41,643 nucleotides of DNA. Origin: Spirochaetales bacterium. Its GTDB lineage: Bacteria > Spirochaetota > Spirochaetia > Treponematales > Treponemataceae. Position 1 is the first letter of the stretch. Each line of letters opens with the position of its first letter. The position numbers and the translations under genes were made by a program. Below, piece after piece: positions 1 to 7,327 of the stretch. The stretch lies in contig QKDA01000208.1 in assembly GCA_003246765.1 (NCBI GenBank), positions 1 through 41,643 of the forward strand, in the 5' to 3' direction. The notes below the pieces were generated by a model, which saw only the letters and a list, made by a program, of their open reading frames with translations, made no database searches and was not told the origin of the DNA.

Positions 1-111
1 GTGAGGGATCTCGGCTCCCTGCTCGCAAGGGACCTTCCCGCCGCTCAGGAGCTTTCGGTGGTTTGGGTGGACTTTACCCTGCGCTCGGTCATGGTCGACG
101 GCTCCCGCTGA
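1..111 (+). CDS. 3' end of an unidentified protein (truncated by window edge)
   Basis: Frame 1 is open from the first base and stops with TGA at 109-111, giving the last 36 residues of a protein that begins outside the window. The tail ends in VVWVDFTLRSVMVDGSR. The visible part has no recognisable domain, so no function is offered. Codon use is GC-rich like its neighbours. A LacI regulator starts 31 bp downstream on the same strand, so the two could be co-transcribed, although a -10-like TACACT at 118-123 suggests the regulator has its own promoter. Confidence 0.5.
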   Translation: MRDLGSLLARDLPAAQELSVVWVDFTLRSVMVDGSR

Positions 112-142
112 ATCGGGTACACTGGGACTCAATGAGGATTTC

Positions 143-1150
143 ATGGCGGTAACGATACACGACGTCGCCCGGCTCGCGGGGGTGTCCCACACCACGGTCT
201 CCTGGGCCATTCACGGGCATCCGGGCATTACCGAGGCCACCAAGGCGCGGGTCTTCAAGGCGATCGAGGAGCTCGACTACCATCCCAACTATCTCGCCCG
301 CAGCCTCGTGAAGGGCCGGACCAACACCATCGCCGTGGTGGCGTCCTTTTTTTCCTCCCCCTTCGAGATGGAGGTGCTCAAGGGCATTGAGCAGCGCATA
401 CACGAGGAGGAGATCCGCTACGGCATAAACCTCTTCTCGACCATGAACGATTCGGAGCGGGTGCTCCGGGAGATAGTGAACGGGAAACGGGCGGACGCGG
501 CGATTCTCCTGAGCGTAAGCCCCTCCGCCGAGACCGCCGCCCTCTACCGAGCGAACGGTATGCCCCTCATCGTGATCGACGAGGAGGCGCAGGGGAGCAA
601 GACCATTCAGCTCAACAACCGCCGGGGATCGCGTCTGGCGGCGGAATGCCTCCTAGCGCGGGGCCGGAAGCGCCTCGCCCTGGTGCTCGGAACCTCCGGG
701 GGAAACCCGGGCCTGAGCCAGGCGGAACGCCGCCGGGGTTTCGAGGAGGCTCTCGCCGAGGCGGGAAGGGCGGTCGATCCCTCCATGATCCACTTCATCG
801 AAGACTACTACTTTGAGGAGGGGCAGACCCTCTTCGCCCGGATGGCGGAATCGGGACCCGAGGGCATCCCCGACGGCATCTTCTGCGCCGCCGGCGACAT
901 GATCGCCATGGGAATCATGCTGGAGGCCAGGAACCGCGGAATCCGGGTGCCCGAGGACCTCTCGATCGTCGGCTATGACGACATTCCCTCATCGGCCCTC
1001 GTGAGCCCGCCCCTGACCACGGTTCGCCAGCCCCTCATGCGCATCGGCAGGCGGGCCTGGGAAGAAACCGTGAAGGCCCTCGGGAATCCCGACGGCGACG
1101 ACTGCACGATCATCTACGAGCCCCAGCTTATCGAGAGGGGATCGGTATAG
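143..1150 (+). CDS. LacI-family transcriptional regulator
   Basis: Cytoplasmic sugar-responsive DNA-binding protein of 335 residues, the usual LacI length. Residues 3-50 form the helix-turn-helix (TIHDVARLAGVSHTTVSWAI), followed by the hinge region with HPNYLARSL. Residues 60-335 are the periplasmic-binding-protein-like effector domain, with the hallmark VGYDDIPSS...SPPLTTVRQP near residue 285. The recognition helix reads VSWAI where most relatives have VSRVL, so operator preference may differ. The ATG is preceded by ATGAGGA at a usable Shine-Dalgarno distance. It lies tail to tail with a kinase that carries a related effector domain and close to xylosidase genes. Control of xylan use is therefore likely, but the effector sugar cannot be read from sequence. 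Confidence 0.93.
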   Translation: MAVTIHDVARLAGVSHTTVSWAIHGHPGITEATKARVFKAIEELDYHPNYLARSLVKGRTNTIAVVASFFSSPFEMEVLKGIEQRIHEEEIRYGINLFSTMNDSERVLREIVNGKRADAAILLSVSPSAETAALYRANGMPLIVIDEEAQGSKTIQLNNRRGSRLAAECLLARGRKRLALVLGTSGGNPGLSQAERRRGFEEALAEAGRAVDPSMIHFIEDYYFEEGQTLFARMAESGPEGIPDGIFCAAGDMIAMGIMLEARNRGIRVPEDLSIVGYDDIPSSALVSPPLTTVRQPLMRIGRRAWEETVKALGNPDGDDCTIIYEPQLIERGSV

Positions 1151-1186
1151 CCTTGTCCCCGGGAGGGGCCTCGGTTCCGGGTCCGT

Positions 1187-3373
1187 TCAGGGCTGCAGCT
1201 GCCCCATTTCCCCGTCCAGAAGGTAGTGCCTGTCCTCCCCGGACAGGGGTATTTCCACGGTTACCAGGGTTCCCCCTTCCTCGGAGGAGGAGATGGAGAA
1301 AGCCGACCCTAGCTGATGGGCTCGGTACTTCATGGAGGTTAGGCCGAGGCCGTTCTGGCGGCGCAGCTGCCGCCCCGTGGGCGCGGGGCCTCCGGCAATA
1401 ATCGGCGGCCCCTCCCCGTCGCCCCTTCCGTCGGTGGAGATGGACGGTGAGCCGGTTCCGTCGTCCCGTATCCGCAGGGTGAGGGACTCCCCCATTCGTT
1501 CTACCGATACCTCCGCCCGGGAGGCTTTTGAGTGTTTCGCCACGTTTTGAAGGGCTTCCTGCACGATGCGGTACGCGTTAATGTCCGCCGCCCGGGAAAG
1601 GGGAGAGCGCTCCCCGGCATCCCAGCGGTAGCCGCAGGAAATTCCGGCGTTTCTTTCGAGGCTCGCGCACAGGCCGCGCAGGGCCTCGTCGAGGCCGAGG
1701 TCGTCCAGTTCTACCGGGAAGGATTCGTGGGCGTACCTGCGGGTACGTCCCAGGGTTTCGTCGACCATGTCCGCGATCTCCCGAGGCACTGCGCTCAAGG
1801 CCTTGCAATACATGGAGATGCCCGCCAGGCGCTGGCAAATGTCGTCGTGAAGGTCGAGGCTGAACCGGAGCCGTTCCATCTCGCTTATTCTGAGCACCTC
1901 CGCCTCCACCTTGAGCCGCCGCTTCGCTTCCTCCGCGAGGCGGCGGTTCGTGAGCACCAGGTCCGCCGTGCGGAGCGCCACTTCCCGCTCGAGAATTCGT
2001 GCCCGCTCCTTTTCCCGGGCCAGGAGCTCCAGCCTCCTGAGGGTATTGCTGATAAAGATTGCCATGGAGCAGATGTAGGGATGGGCGAAATCCTCCGCTT
2101 CGTACACGAGGAGGCCCAGCTGTACGTCTTCGGAGGTAAGGTGGTAGACGTTAACCGCCCGCGCCTCGGACTGCCTGGACTGGAACGAGAGAAAGTCCGC
2201 GAGGTCCGTTTGCTGTCCCCCTTCCCGCGTCTCCAGGGTCACGCCCCCTTCCCGTCGGTAGACCAGCCTTCCCGAACCGGGGATTCCCTCGCCCTGGCCG
2301 GGAAAGAGAATAATGTGGAATGACCGCACCCCAAGGTTGTCGAGATAGGGTCCCACCCGCCCGCACAGGCCTTCCACGGAGTCGATGGACGTGAGGGCCT
2401 GGCCGAAATAGCTAATGGAACGGAGGTTGCGCTCGGATCTCATGCCCTGGTACTGGGCCTCCTCCAGGCGGCGGGAGAGGTCTTCGGCGCAGGGGGCCCC
2501 CTTCGGGGGGGCTTCCGGCGAGGGGCAGCCGCAGGAATCGCGGACTACCGGGGTCGAGTCTATGCGGGTTACGGGGGGGACCTTGATGCCGCCGACGGCG
2601 TCGCAGAGGGTGAGTACCGCCATGTGCCCGAGGGCGTCGAGGGGCTGGCGGACCGTGGTGAGGGAAGGGGTTTCCAGGGCGGCCTGGGGTATGTCGTCGA
2701 AGCCCGTGATCGCGCAGCGGTTCCAGGGGGAGCCCTTAAGGGTCCGAAGTTCCCGCAGGGCGCCGATGGCCATGTTGTCGTTGGCCGCGACCACGGCGTC
2801 CACGGGCCTGTCCGGCCGGGACTCGATGAACCTCCTGAGAATCTCGCCCCCCGAGCGTTCCTCGAAGGTTCCGTTTACGACCGTTCCCTCCACGTCCGCG
2901 AGGCGGGTTCTCTGCTCGTTGACCCATCGGCGGAATACGTGCTCCCGTACCGCGTTGTCCCTATGATGGGGAGGTCCCCCGATATAGAGGAATTTACGGT
3001 AGCCGTGCCCGTTTACCAGGTGTTCCATGAGGTACTCCATGGAGGAGCGGGAACGGATGATCAGGGAGGGTATTCCCGGGAGGCGGTGCCCGATGGAGAC
3101 GCAGGGGCAGCGCTCGAAGCGGCTTACGAAATCGGGAACGTCCTCCTCGGCGCCGTGGCCCAGGATTACCGAGGAGAGAAGCAGAACCCCGTCGGGCTTG
3201 AGGAAGTCGTGGAGCGGAAAGGAGGGACTAGCCCCTTTTTGGGGGCGTCCCACCGAGTCCTGCTGGACGCACACGATCGTGCAGCCCTTGGCCAGGGCCG
3301 CGTCGCGGACGGCCCGGTATACCGTGAGCTGGTATTCTTCGTCGAGGTTTCGCAGGTACATGGCGATGGTCAT
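1187..3373 (-). CDS. Soluble histidine kinase with LacI-type sugar-binding sensor domain
   Basis: A 728-residue kinase with no signal peptide or membrane span. Residues 1-285 are a LacI/PBP1-type ligand domain without the DNA-binding head (FDDIPQAALETPSLTTVRQP near 225-245). Residues about 305-450 look like a GAF-type or other linker domain. A charged coiled coil at about 455-500 leads to a HisKA_3 dimerisation domain with phosphoacceptor His509 (LDLHDDICQRL). A HATPase domain follows, with N-box RIVQEALQNVAKHSKASR and the motifs DDGTG and NGLGL. A strong Shine-Dalgarno (GGGGGAGAG) precedes the ATG. The gene lies 42 bp downstream of the degenerate GH10 gene, probably in one operon. The natural partner is the NarL-type regulator at 4426. 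Inferred role: cytoplasmic sensing of a sugar, most likely a xylo-oligosaccharide. Confidence 0.88.
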   Translation of the reverse strand: MTIAMYLRNLDEEYQLTVYRAVRDAALAKGCTIVCVQQDSVGRPQKGASPSFPLHDFLKPDGVLLLSSVILGHGAEEDVPDFVSRFERCPCVSIGHRLPGIPSLIIRSRSSMEYLMEHLVNGHGYRKFLYIGGPPHHRDNAVREHVFRRWVNEQRTRLADVEGTVVNGTFEERSGGEILRRFIESRPDRPVDAVVAANDNMAIGALRELRTLKGSPWNRCAITGFDDIPQAALETPSLTTVRQPLDALGHMAVLTLCDAVGGIKVPPVTRIDSTPVVRDSCGCPSPEAPPKGAPCAEDLSRRLEEAQYQGMRSERNLRSISYFGQALTSIDSVEGLCGRVGPYLDNLGVRSFHIILFPGQGEGIPGSGRLVYRREGGVTLETREGGQQTDLADFLSFQSRQSEARAVNVYHLTSEDVQLGLLVYEAEDFAHPYICSMAIFISNTLRRLELLAREKERARILEREVALRTADLVLTNRRLAEEAKRRLKVEAEVLRISEMERLRFSLDLHDDICQRLAGISMYCKALSAVPREIADMVDETLGRTRRYAHESFPVELDDLGLDEALRGLCASLERNAGISCGYRWDAGERSPLSRAADINAYRIVQEALQNVAKHSKASRAEVSVERMGESLTLRIRDDGTGSPSISTDGRGDGEGPPIIAGGPAPTGRQLRRQNGLGLTSMKYRAHQLGSAFSISSSEEGGTLVTVEIPLSGEDRHYLLDGEMGQLQP

Positions 3374-3415
3374 GCCCGGATTCTCTCCCCCTTTCGGGAC
3401 AGTATAGCACAGCCT

Positions 3416-4339
3416 TCAGTCCGCAAGGTTCATTCCGCTGTCTATGAGATCCCTGAGGGTTTCGGTGTCCTCCCCCTCAGTCCCGAAAAGGCCTTCCATA
3501 CCCCGAACCGGCACGAAGGGATTGCCGAGGATGACGGTTTTCACCGAGGGAAAATCCGCGGCTACTTGGAAGATTTTCTGGTAGCTTACGCAGCCGGGAG
3601 ACCGGAAGCCGCCGTAAAGACGGAGGTCGTCCAAGGAAATCTCGAGGCCCAGGCCGGAGTAGGCGTCGATAGCCGAGCGGAGGGTCTCTTCCCGGAGAGA
3701 CTCAGCCCTCCACCGCCCGGTGAGGCCTATTCCGTCCAGGGGAACGCCCCTGTCCAGAAGGTCCGCGATGAATCCGTAGGCGTTGTCAAAACCCCGCCCC
3801 TTGAGGATTCCCGCGCCGCACAGGTATAGTTTTGCCCCCGGGGCTGCTTCCCGGGCGGCGAGAAGTACCTCTTCCAGGGTTTTCCTGTCGAGGATGCCCG
3901 AGAAGGGGTCTTGCCTGATTCCCTCGGGTCCCCCGGGATCCAGGGCATCCCGAAGTACCTCCAGTTCCTGCGCCCCTTTCCCCCAGGGGCAAGCGAGAAG
4001 GGCCGCCCGGGCCTCGAGGCGTTTTAAAAGACGCGCCTTCCCGAAACGGCGGGTTTCCTCCGCGAGCCAGGGGGGAATCCGGGAGGGCCACAGCACGGCC
4101 CTTCTCCGCAGAGCGAACCCCCGCTCGCCGCACCAGGGGAAAAAGGGATCGCCCTTTCCCGTCTCGGAAGGGTCGGGGTTCCAGGGGGCGTTGTCCTTGG
4201 GCACGATGAGGGAAAAGTGCCGCATGGCCGCGCGGGCGGCGGCCCGGTTATTTAGGTTCGATGCCCCGAGGGAAGCGCCGACTCGGAAGGAATGGCTCCA
4301 TGCGTCGCCGATCCCGGGGGTTTGGGGTTCCTCTTTCAC
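3416..4339 (-). CDS. GH10 xylanase-like protein lacking both catalytic glutamates
   Basis: A 307-residue protein with a GTG start and no signal peptide, so cytoplasmic. It follows the GH10 endoxylanase fold order: FRVGASLGASNLNN at the first strand, MRHFSLIVPKDN where GH10 has HFNSIVAEN, AVLWPSRIPPWL where GH10 has HTLVWHSQVPQW, RGVPLDGIGLTGRW where GH10 has VPIDGIGxQxH, and LGLEISLDDLRLYG where GH10 has LGLxxxITELDVxMY. The acid/base region WDVVNE is replaced by LEVLRD and the nucleophile Glu of ITELD aligns with Leu, so catalysis should be lost. The substrate-binding GHTLVWH histidines and the MNDYN motif are also gone. It is transcribed toward the LacI-domain kinase. Inferred role: sugar-binding or sensing accessory protein. 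The family match is by reading, not by search. Confidence 0.7.
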   Translation of the reverse strand: MKEEPQTPGIGDAWSHSFRVGASLGASNLNNRAAARAAMRHFSLIVPKDNAPWNPDPSETGKGDPFFPWCGERGFALRRRAVLWPSRIPPWLAEETRRFGKARLLKRLEARAALLACPWGKGAQELEVLRDALDPGGPEGIRQDPFSGILDRKTLEEVLLAAREAAPGAKLYLCGAGILKGRGFDNAYGFIADLLDRGVPLDGIGLTGRWRAESLREETLRSAIDAYSGLGLEISLDDLRLYGGFRSPGCVSYQKIFQVAADFPSVKTVILGNPFVPVRGMEGLFGTEGEDTETLRDLIDSGMNLAD

Positions 4340-4425
4340 GGTCTTTAGTCTACACCGGCGGTTCTCCCGGAAGTATAAGGGAATTTCTCTATCCCCCCTT
4401 TTCCGGGGCGTGGTATCATTGGGGT

Positions 4426-5076
4426 ATGCCGCAACTGTCCGTGATCATAGTCGACGACCATCCCCTCTTCTCGAAGGGACTCGCCCAGCTCGTGGAGAGC
4501 CAGTCCCTCTACTGCGTAGCCGGGGAGGCAACCGACTCCGCGGCGGCCCTGTCCCTGGTCGAGGAAAAACGCCCCTCCCTGGCGATCGTGGACCTCGATC
4601 TCGGTGACGAGGACGGGCTTGAGCTCATCAAGAACATGAAAGCCCTCTCTCCGGAGCTCACGGTATTGGTTCTTTCCATGCACGAGGAGAGGTATTACGC
4701 GGAACGGGCCCTCCGGGCGGGCGCCAAGGGCTACATAATGAAGGAAGAGGCCGCCTCGAAGGTTCTCGACGCGATAAAGACCGTGATGTCGGGCAAGACT
4801 TGGCTGAGCGAGCGGGAGCGGGAGCGAATCTTCGGGATGATGTCATCATCGCCGAGGGACGGGGGAAGCCCCTTGGCGTCCATTTCTTCCCTCTCGGACC
4901 GGCAGCTTCAGATATTTAAATACATCGGCAAGGGGCTTGGCACCGTGGAAATCGCCGCCCGGCTGAACCTCAGCTCCAAGACCATCGATACCCACAAGGA
5001 ACATATCAAGGAAAAACTCCGGTGCGGGACCACCCAGGAGCTCAGGCAGCTCGCCATCGAATGGGTCAAGGGCTGA
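4426..5076 (+). CDS. NarL/LuxR-family response regulator
   Basis: A 216-residue two-domain regulator. The receiver domain (1-120) has acidic pocket Asp10/Asp11 (IIVDDHPLF), phospho-acceptor Asp56 in AIVDLDLGDEDG, a switch Ser in VLVLSMHEE and Lys in GAKGYIMKEE. The LuxR-type helix-turn-helix (about 150-216) reads LSDRQLQIFKYIGKGLGTVEIA...SKTIDTHKEHIKEKL. The start is the ATG at 4426: the open frame extends upstream, but the receiver begins here and a TATCAT -10-like element ends 6 nt before it. It is divergent from the GH10-like/kinase operon and 109 bp upstream of the GH3 gene. Cognate pairing with the HisKA_3 kinase is expected, since HisKA_3 kinases normally partner NarL-type regulators. 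Likely target: the xylosidase genes or its own locus. Confidence 0.93.
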   Translation: MPQLSVIIVDDHPLFSKGLAQLVESQSLYCVAGEATDSAAALSLVEEKRPSLAIVDLDLGDEDGLELIKNMKALSPELTVLVLSMHEERYYAERALRAGAKGYIMKEEAASKVLDAIKTVMSGKTWLSERERERIFGMMSSSPRDGGSPLASISSLSDRQLQIFKYIGKGLGTVEIAARLNLSSKTIDTHKEHIKEKLRCGTTQELRQLAIEWVKG

Positions 5077-5101
5077 CGGTAGGATAAATTCCCGATGGAA
5101 A

Positions 5102-5117
5102 CATTTTAGTAAAAATG
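5102..5117. promoter_or_regulatory. Inverted repeat, candidate operator upstream of GH3
   Basis: CATTTT-AGTA-AAAATG is a perfect 6-bp inverted repeat with a 4-bp centre, in an AT-rich island between the regulator stop and the GH3 start. It sits 69 bp before the GH3 ATG, within reach of a promoter, and could bind the NarL-type regulator or the LacI protein. The binding partner is inferred only from position. Confidence 0.4.
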
Positions 5118-5122
5118 CGATG

Positions 5123-5162
5123 CTGGGGAGCAACCGGCCCTTGGAAGGCCGCAACCACCCAG
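5123..5162 (+). promoter_or_regulatory. Structured 5' leader of the GH3 mRNA
   Basis: Two nested helices can form: CTGGG (5123-5127) with CCCAG (5158-5162), and CGGCC (5135-5139) with GGCCG (5147-5151) around a 7-nt loop. Both strands of the internal loop carry GCAACC (5130-5135 and 5151-5156). The Shine-Dalgarno GAGGAG (5174-5179) follows outside the structure. The inner helix plus GCAACC recalls part of a SAM-riboswitch core, but the rest of that structure is absent, so no riboswitch class is assigned. It may only be an mRNA hairpin. Confidence 0.35.
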
Positions 5163-5185
5163 ACGGAAACCCTGAGGAGCCAAAC

Positions 5186-7327
5186 ATGTCCGACGCGGAT
5201 CGCATCCGAGACCTTATAGCCAAGATGACCCTTGAAGAGAAGGTGTCCCAGCTCTCCCATTCCAGCCCCGCCGTTGAGCGGCTGGGAATACCCGAGTACA
5301 ACTGGTGGAACGAGGCCCTTCACGGGGTCGCCCGGGCGGGTCTCGCCACGGTCTTTCCCCAGGCCATCGGCCTAGCGGCCACCTTCGACGACCGTTTCGT
5401 CCGAAGGGTATTCGACGCCGTCTCCGACGAGGCCCGGGCAAAATACAATCTCGCGGTCGCCCGGGGCATCCGGGGCCAGTATCAGGGCCTTACCTACTGG
5501 ACCCCGAACATCAATATCTTCCGCGACCCCCGATGGGGACGGGGCCAGGAAACCTACGGCGAGGATCCCTGCCTCACCGCCCGCATGGGCGTGGCGGTAG
5601 TAAAGGGCCTCCAGGGAGGGGACCGAACCGGAGGCGAGGGCGACCGGCTCAAGCTGGCCGCCTGCGCCAAGCACTACGCGGTGCATTCGGGGCCCGAAAA
5701 GGACCGGCATACCTTCGACGCCGTGGTGAGCCAAAAGGACCTCTGGGAAACCTATCTCCCCGCCTTCCGCGCCCTGGTGTCATCCGGGGTCGAGTCCGTC
5801 ATGGGGGCCTACAACCGCACCCTCGGGGAGGCCTGCAACGGCAGCAAGTACCTTCTCAAGGACATCCTGAGGGGCCGCTGGCGGTTCCGGGGCCACGTGG
5901 TTTCCGACTGCTGGGCCATCAAGGACTTCCACGACGGGCACAACCTCACGAAAACTCCGGAGGAATCCGTCGCCCTGGCGATCAATTCGGGCTGCGACCT
6001 CAACTGCGGAAGCTGTTATCCCGCCCTGGTTCCCGCGGTGGCCCAGGGTCTCGTGCAGGAAAAAACCATCGACGAGTCCCTGACCAGGCTCCTGGAGACC
6101 CGGTTCCGCCTCGGACAGTTCGACGCGGGCTCCCCGGGCGGAAAGGCCGGCCCCTGGGATTCCCTGGGAGCGGAGAGCGTCCATAGCGAGGCCCACGTGG
6201 TGCTCGCCCTGGAAGCGGCCCGAAAGTCGTTGGTTCTCCTGAAAAACCGAAACGGCATCCTCCCTATCGACGGAAAGAAAAAGAAGATCCTGGTGATCGG
6301 TCCCTCCGCCGCGAGCGTTCACGCCATCATGGGCAACTACCACGGCTACAGCCCCCGTCTCGTGACCATCCTCGAGGGCATAACCGAAAAGCTCGCCCAG
6401 TTCCCTGAAGTCACCATGGACTACCACCAGGGCTGCATGGCCTACGACGAGAACCGAAACACCGGCTGGACCGTCGGCATGGCGGAACAGGCGGACCTGG
6501 TGATCGCCTGCTTTGGCCTGGACAACGCCATGGAAGGGGAGGAGGGCGACGCCATCGCCTCTTCCTCCAAGGGCGACCGGGACGAGATCGAGCTGCCCGA
6601 GTGGCAGCTCGCCTACCTGCGGGCCTTAAGCTCCCGGGGCACTCCCCTGGTGCTCGTGCTCACCGGAGGGAGCCCCATCGCGATTCCCGAGGACATCGCC
6701 GAGGCTATTCTCTTCGCCTGGTATCCCGGCGAGCAGGGGGGAACCGCCGTGGCGGACGCGCTTTTCGGCGCGGTTTCGCCCTCGGGCAAGCTCCCGATCA
6801 CCTTTCCCGCCTCCACCTCCCAGCTGCCGCCCTACGAGGATTACGCCATGGCGGGCAGGACCTACCGTTACATGGACGAGGAACCCCTCTGGCCCTTCGG
6901 TTTCGGGCTTTCCTACGCGAAATTCCGCTTCGACTCGATTCGGGTCGTCTCCTCGAGCCTCGCCGCCGGGCCCCTTCCGGAACTCGCCCTTCCGGAGAAC
7001 GCCGTTACGGTGGAGGTAACCGTCGCCAACGAGAGCGGCCTGGACGCGGAGGAAGTAATTCAGATTTACGTGGAAAAGGCGGACCGGAAGGCCGATGATC
7101 CCCTCTGTTCCCTGAGGGATTTCCGCCGGGTAAGCGTTCCGGCCCGTTCCTCCGTGACGGAGCGGTTTACCCTCGACCGGGGGGCCTTTGCCTCGGTGCT
7201 TCCCTCGGGAGAGGAGACGGTGCTTAAGGGTTCCTACCGGGTTGTCGCCTGCGACGCGGCGCCGCTCCCCGTGTCCGCCAAGAAGGGCGCCTCCAACCCC
7301 GTGCGGGTCGAGGTCTCCGCCCGATGA
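5186..7327 (+). CDS. GH3 beta-xylosidase
   Basis: A 713-residue glycoside hydrolase family 3 enzyme that removes xylose from the non-reducing end of xylo-oligosaccharides. The N-terminal barrel carries YNWWNEALHGVARAG, typical of bacterial beta-xylosidases, and WTPNINIFRDPRWGRGQETY. The nucleophile is Asp241 in GHVVSDCWAI, where many GH3 enzymes have SDW. The alpha/beta sandwich domain begins near residue 340, and a fibronectin-III-like C-terminal domain (about 590-710) includes the conserved fFGFGLSY region. There is no signal peptide, so it acts in the cytoplasm. The ATG at 5186 is chosen because GAGGAG lies 6 nt before it; an in-frame ATG at 5120 has no Shine-Dalgarno and would fall in the structured leader. 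It overlaps the GH8 gene by 4 bp, implying coupled translation. Confidence 0.92.
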   Translation: MSDADRIRDLIAKMTLEEKVSQLSHSSPAVERLGIPEYNWWNEALHGVARAGLATVFPQAIGLAATFDDRFVRRVFDAVSDEARAKYNLAVARGIRGQYQGLTYWTPNINIFRDPRWGRGQETYGEDPCLTARMGVAVVKGLQGGDRTGGEGDRLKLAACAKHYAVHSGPEKDRHTFDAVVSQKDLWETYLPAFRALVSSGVESVMGAYNRTLGEACNGSKYLLKDILRGRWRFRGHVVSDCWAIKDFHDGHNLTKTPEESVALAINSGCDLNCGSCYPALVPAVAQGLVQEKTIDESLTRLLETRFRLGQFDAGSPGGKAGPWDSLGAESVHSEAHVVLALEAARKSLVLLKNRNGILPIDGKKKKILVIGPSAASVHAIMGNYHGYSPRLVTILEGITEKLAQFPEVTMDYHQGCMAYDENRNTGWTVGMAEQADLVIACFGLDNAMEGEEGDAIASSSKGDRDEIELPEWQLAYLRALSSRGTPLVLVLTGGSPIAIPEDIAEAILFAWYPGEQGGTAVADALFGAVSPSGKLPITFPASTSQLPPYEDYAMAGRTYRYMDEEPLWPFGFGLSYAKFRFDSIRVVSSSLAAGPLPELALPENAVTVEVTVANESGLDAEEVIQIYVEKADRKADDPLCSLRDFRRVSVPARSSVTERFTLDRGAFASVLPSGEETVLKGSYRVVACDAAPLPVSAKKGASNPVRVEVSAR

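Noticed and set aside
5118-5180. SAM-type riboswitch before GH3
   Set aside because: Only the GGCC helix and GCAACC segment are reminiscent; the long closing stem and the other conserved helices are missing, and the gene is not in sulfur metabolism.
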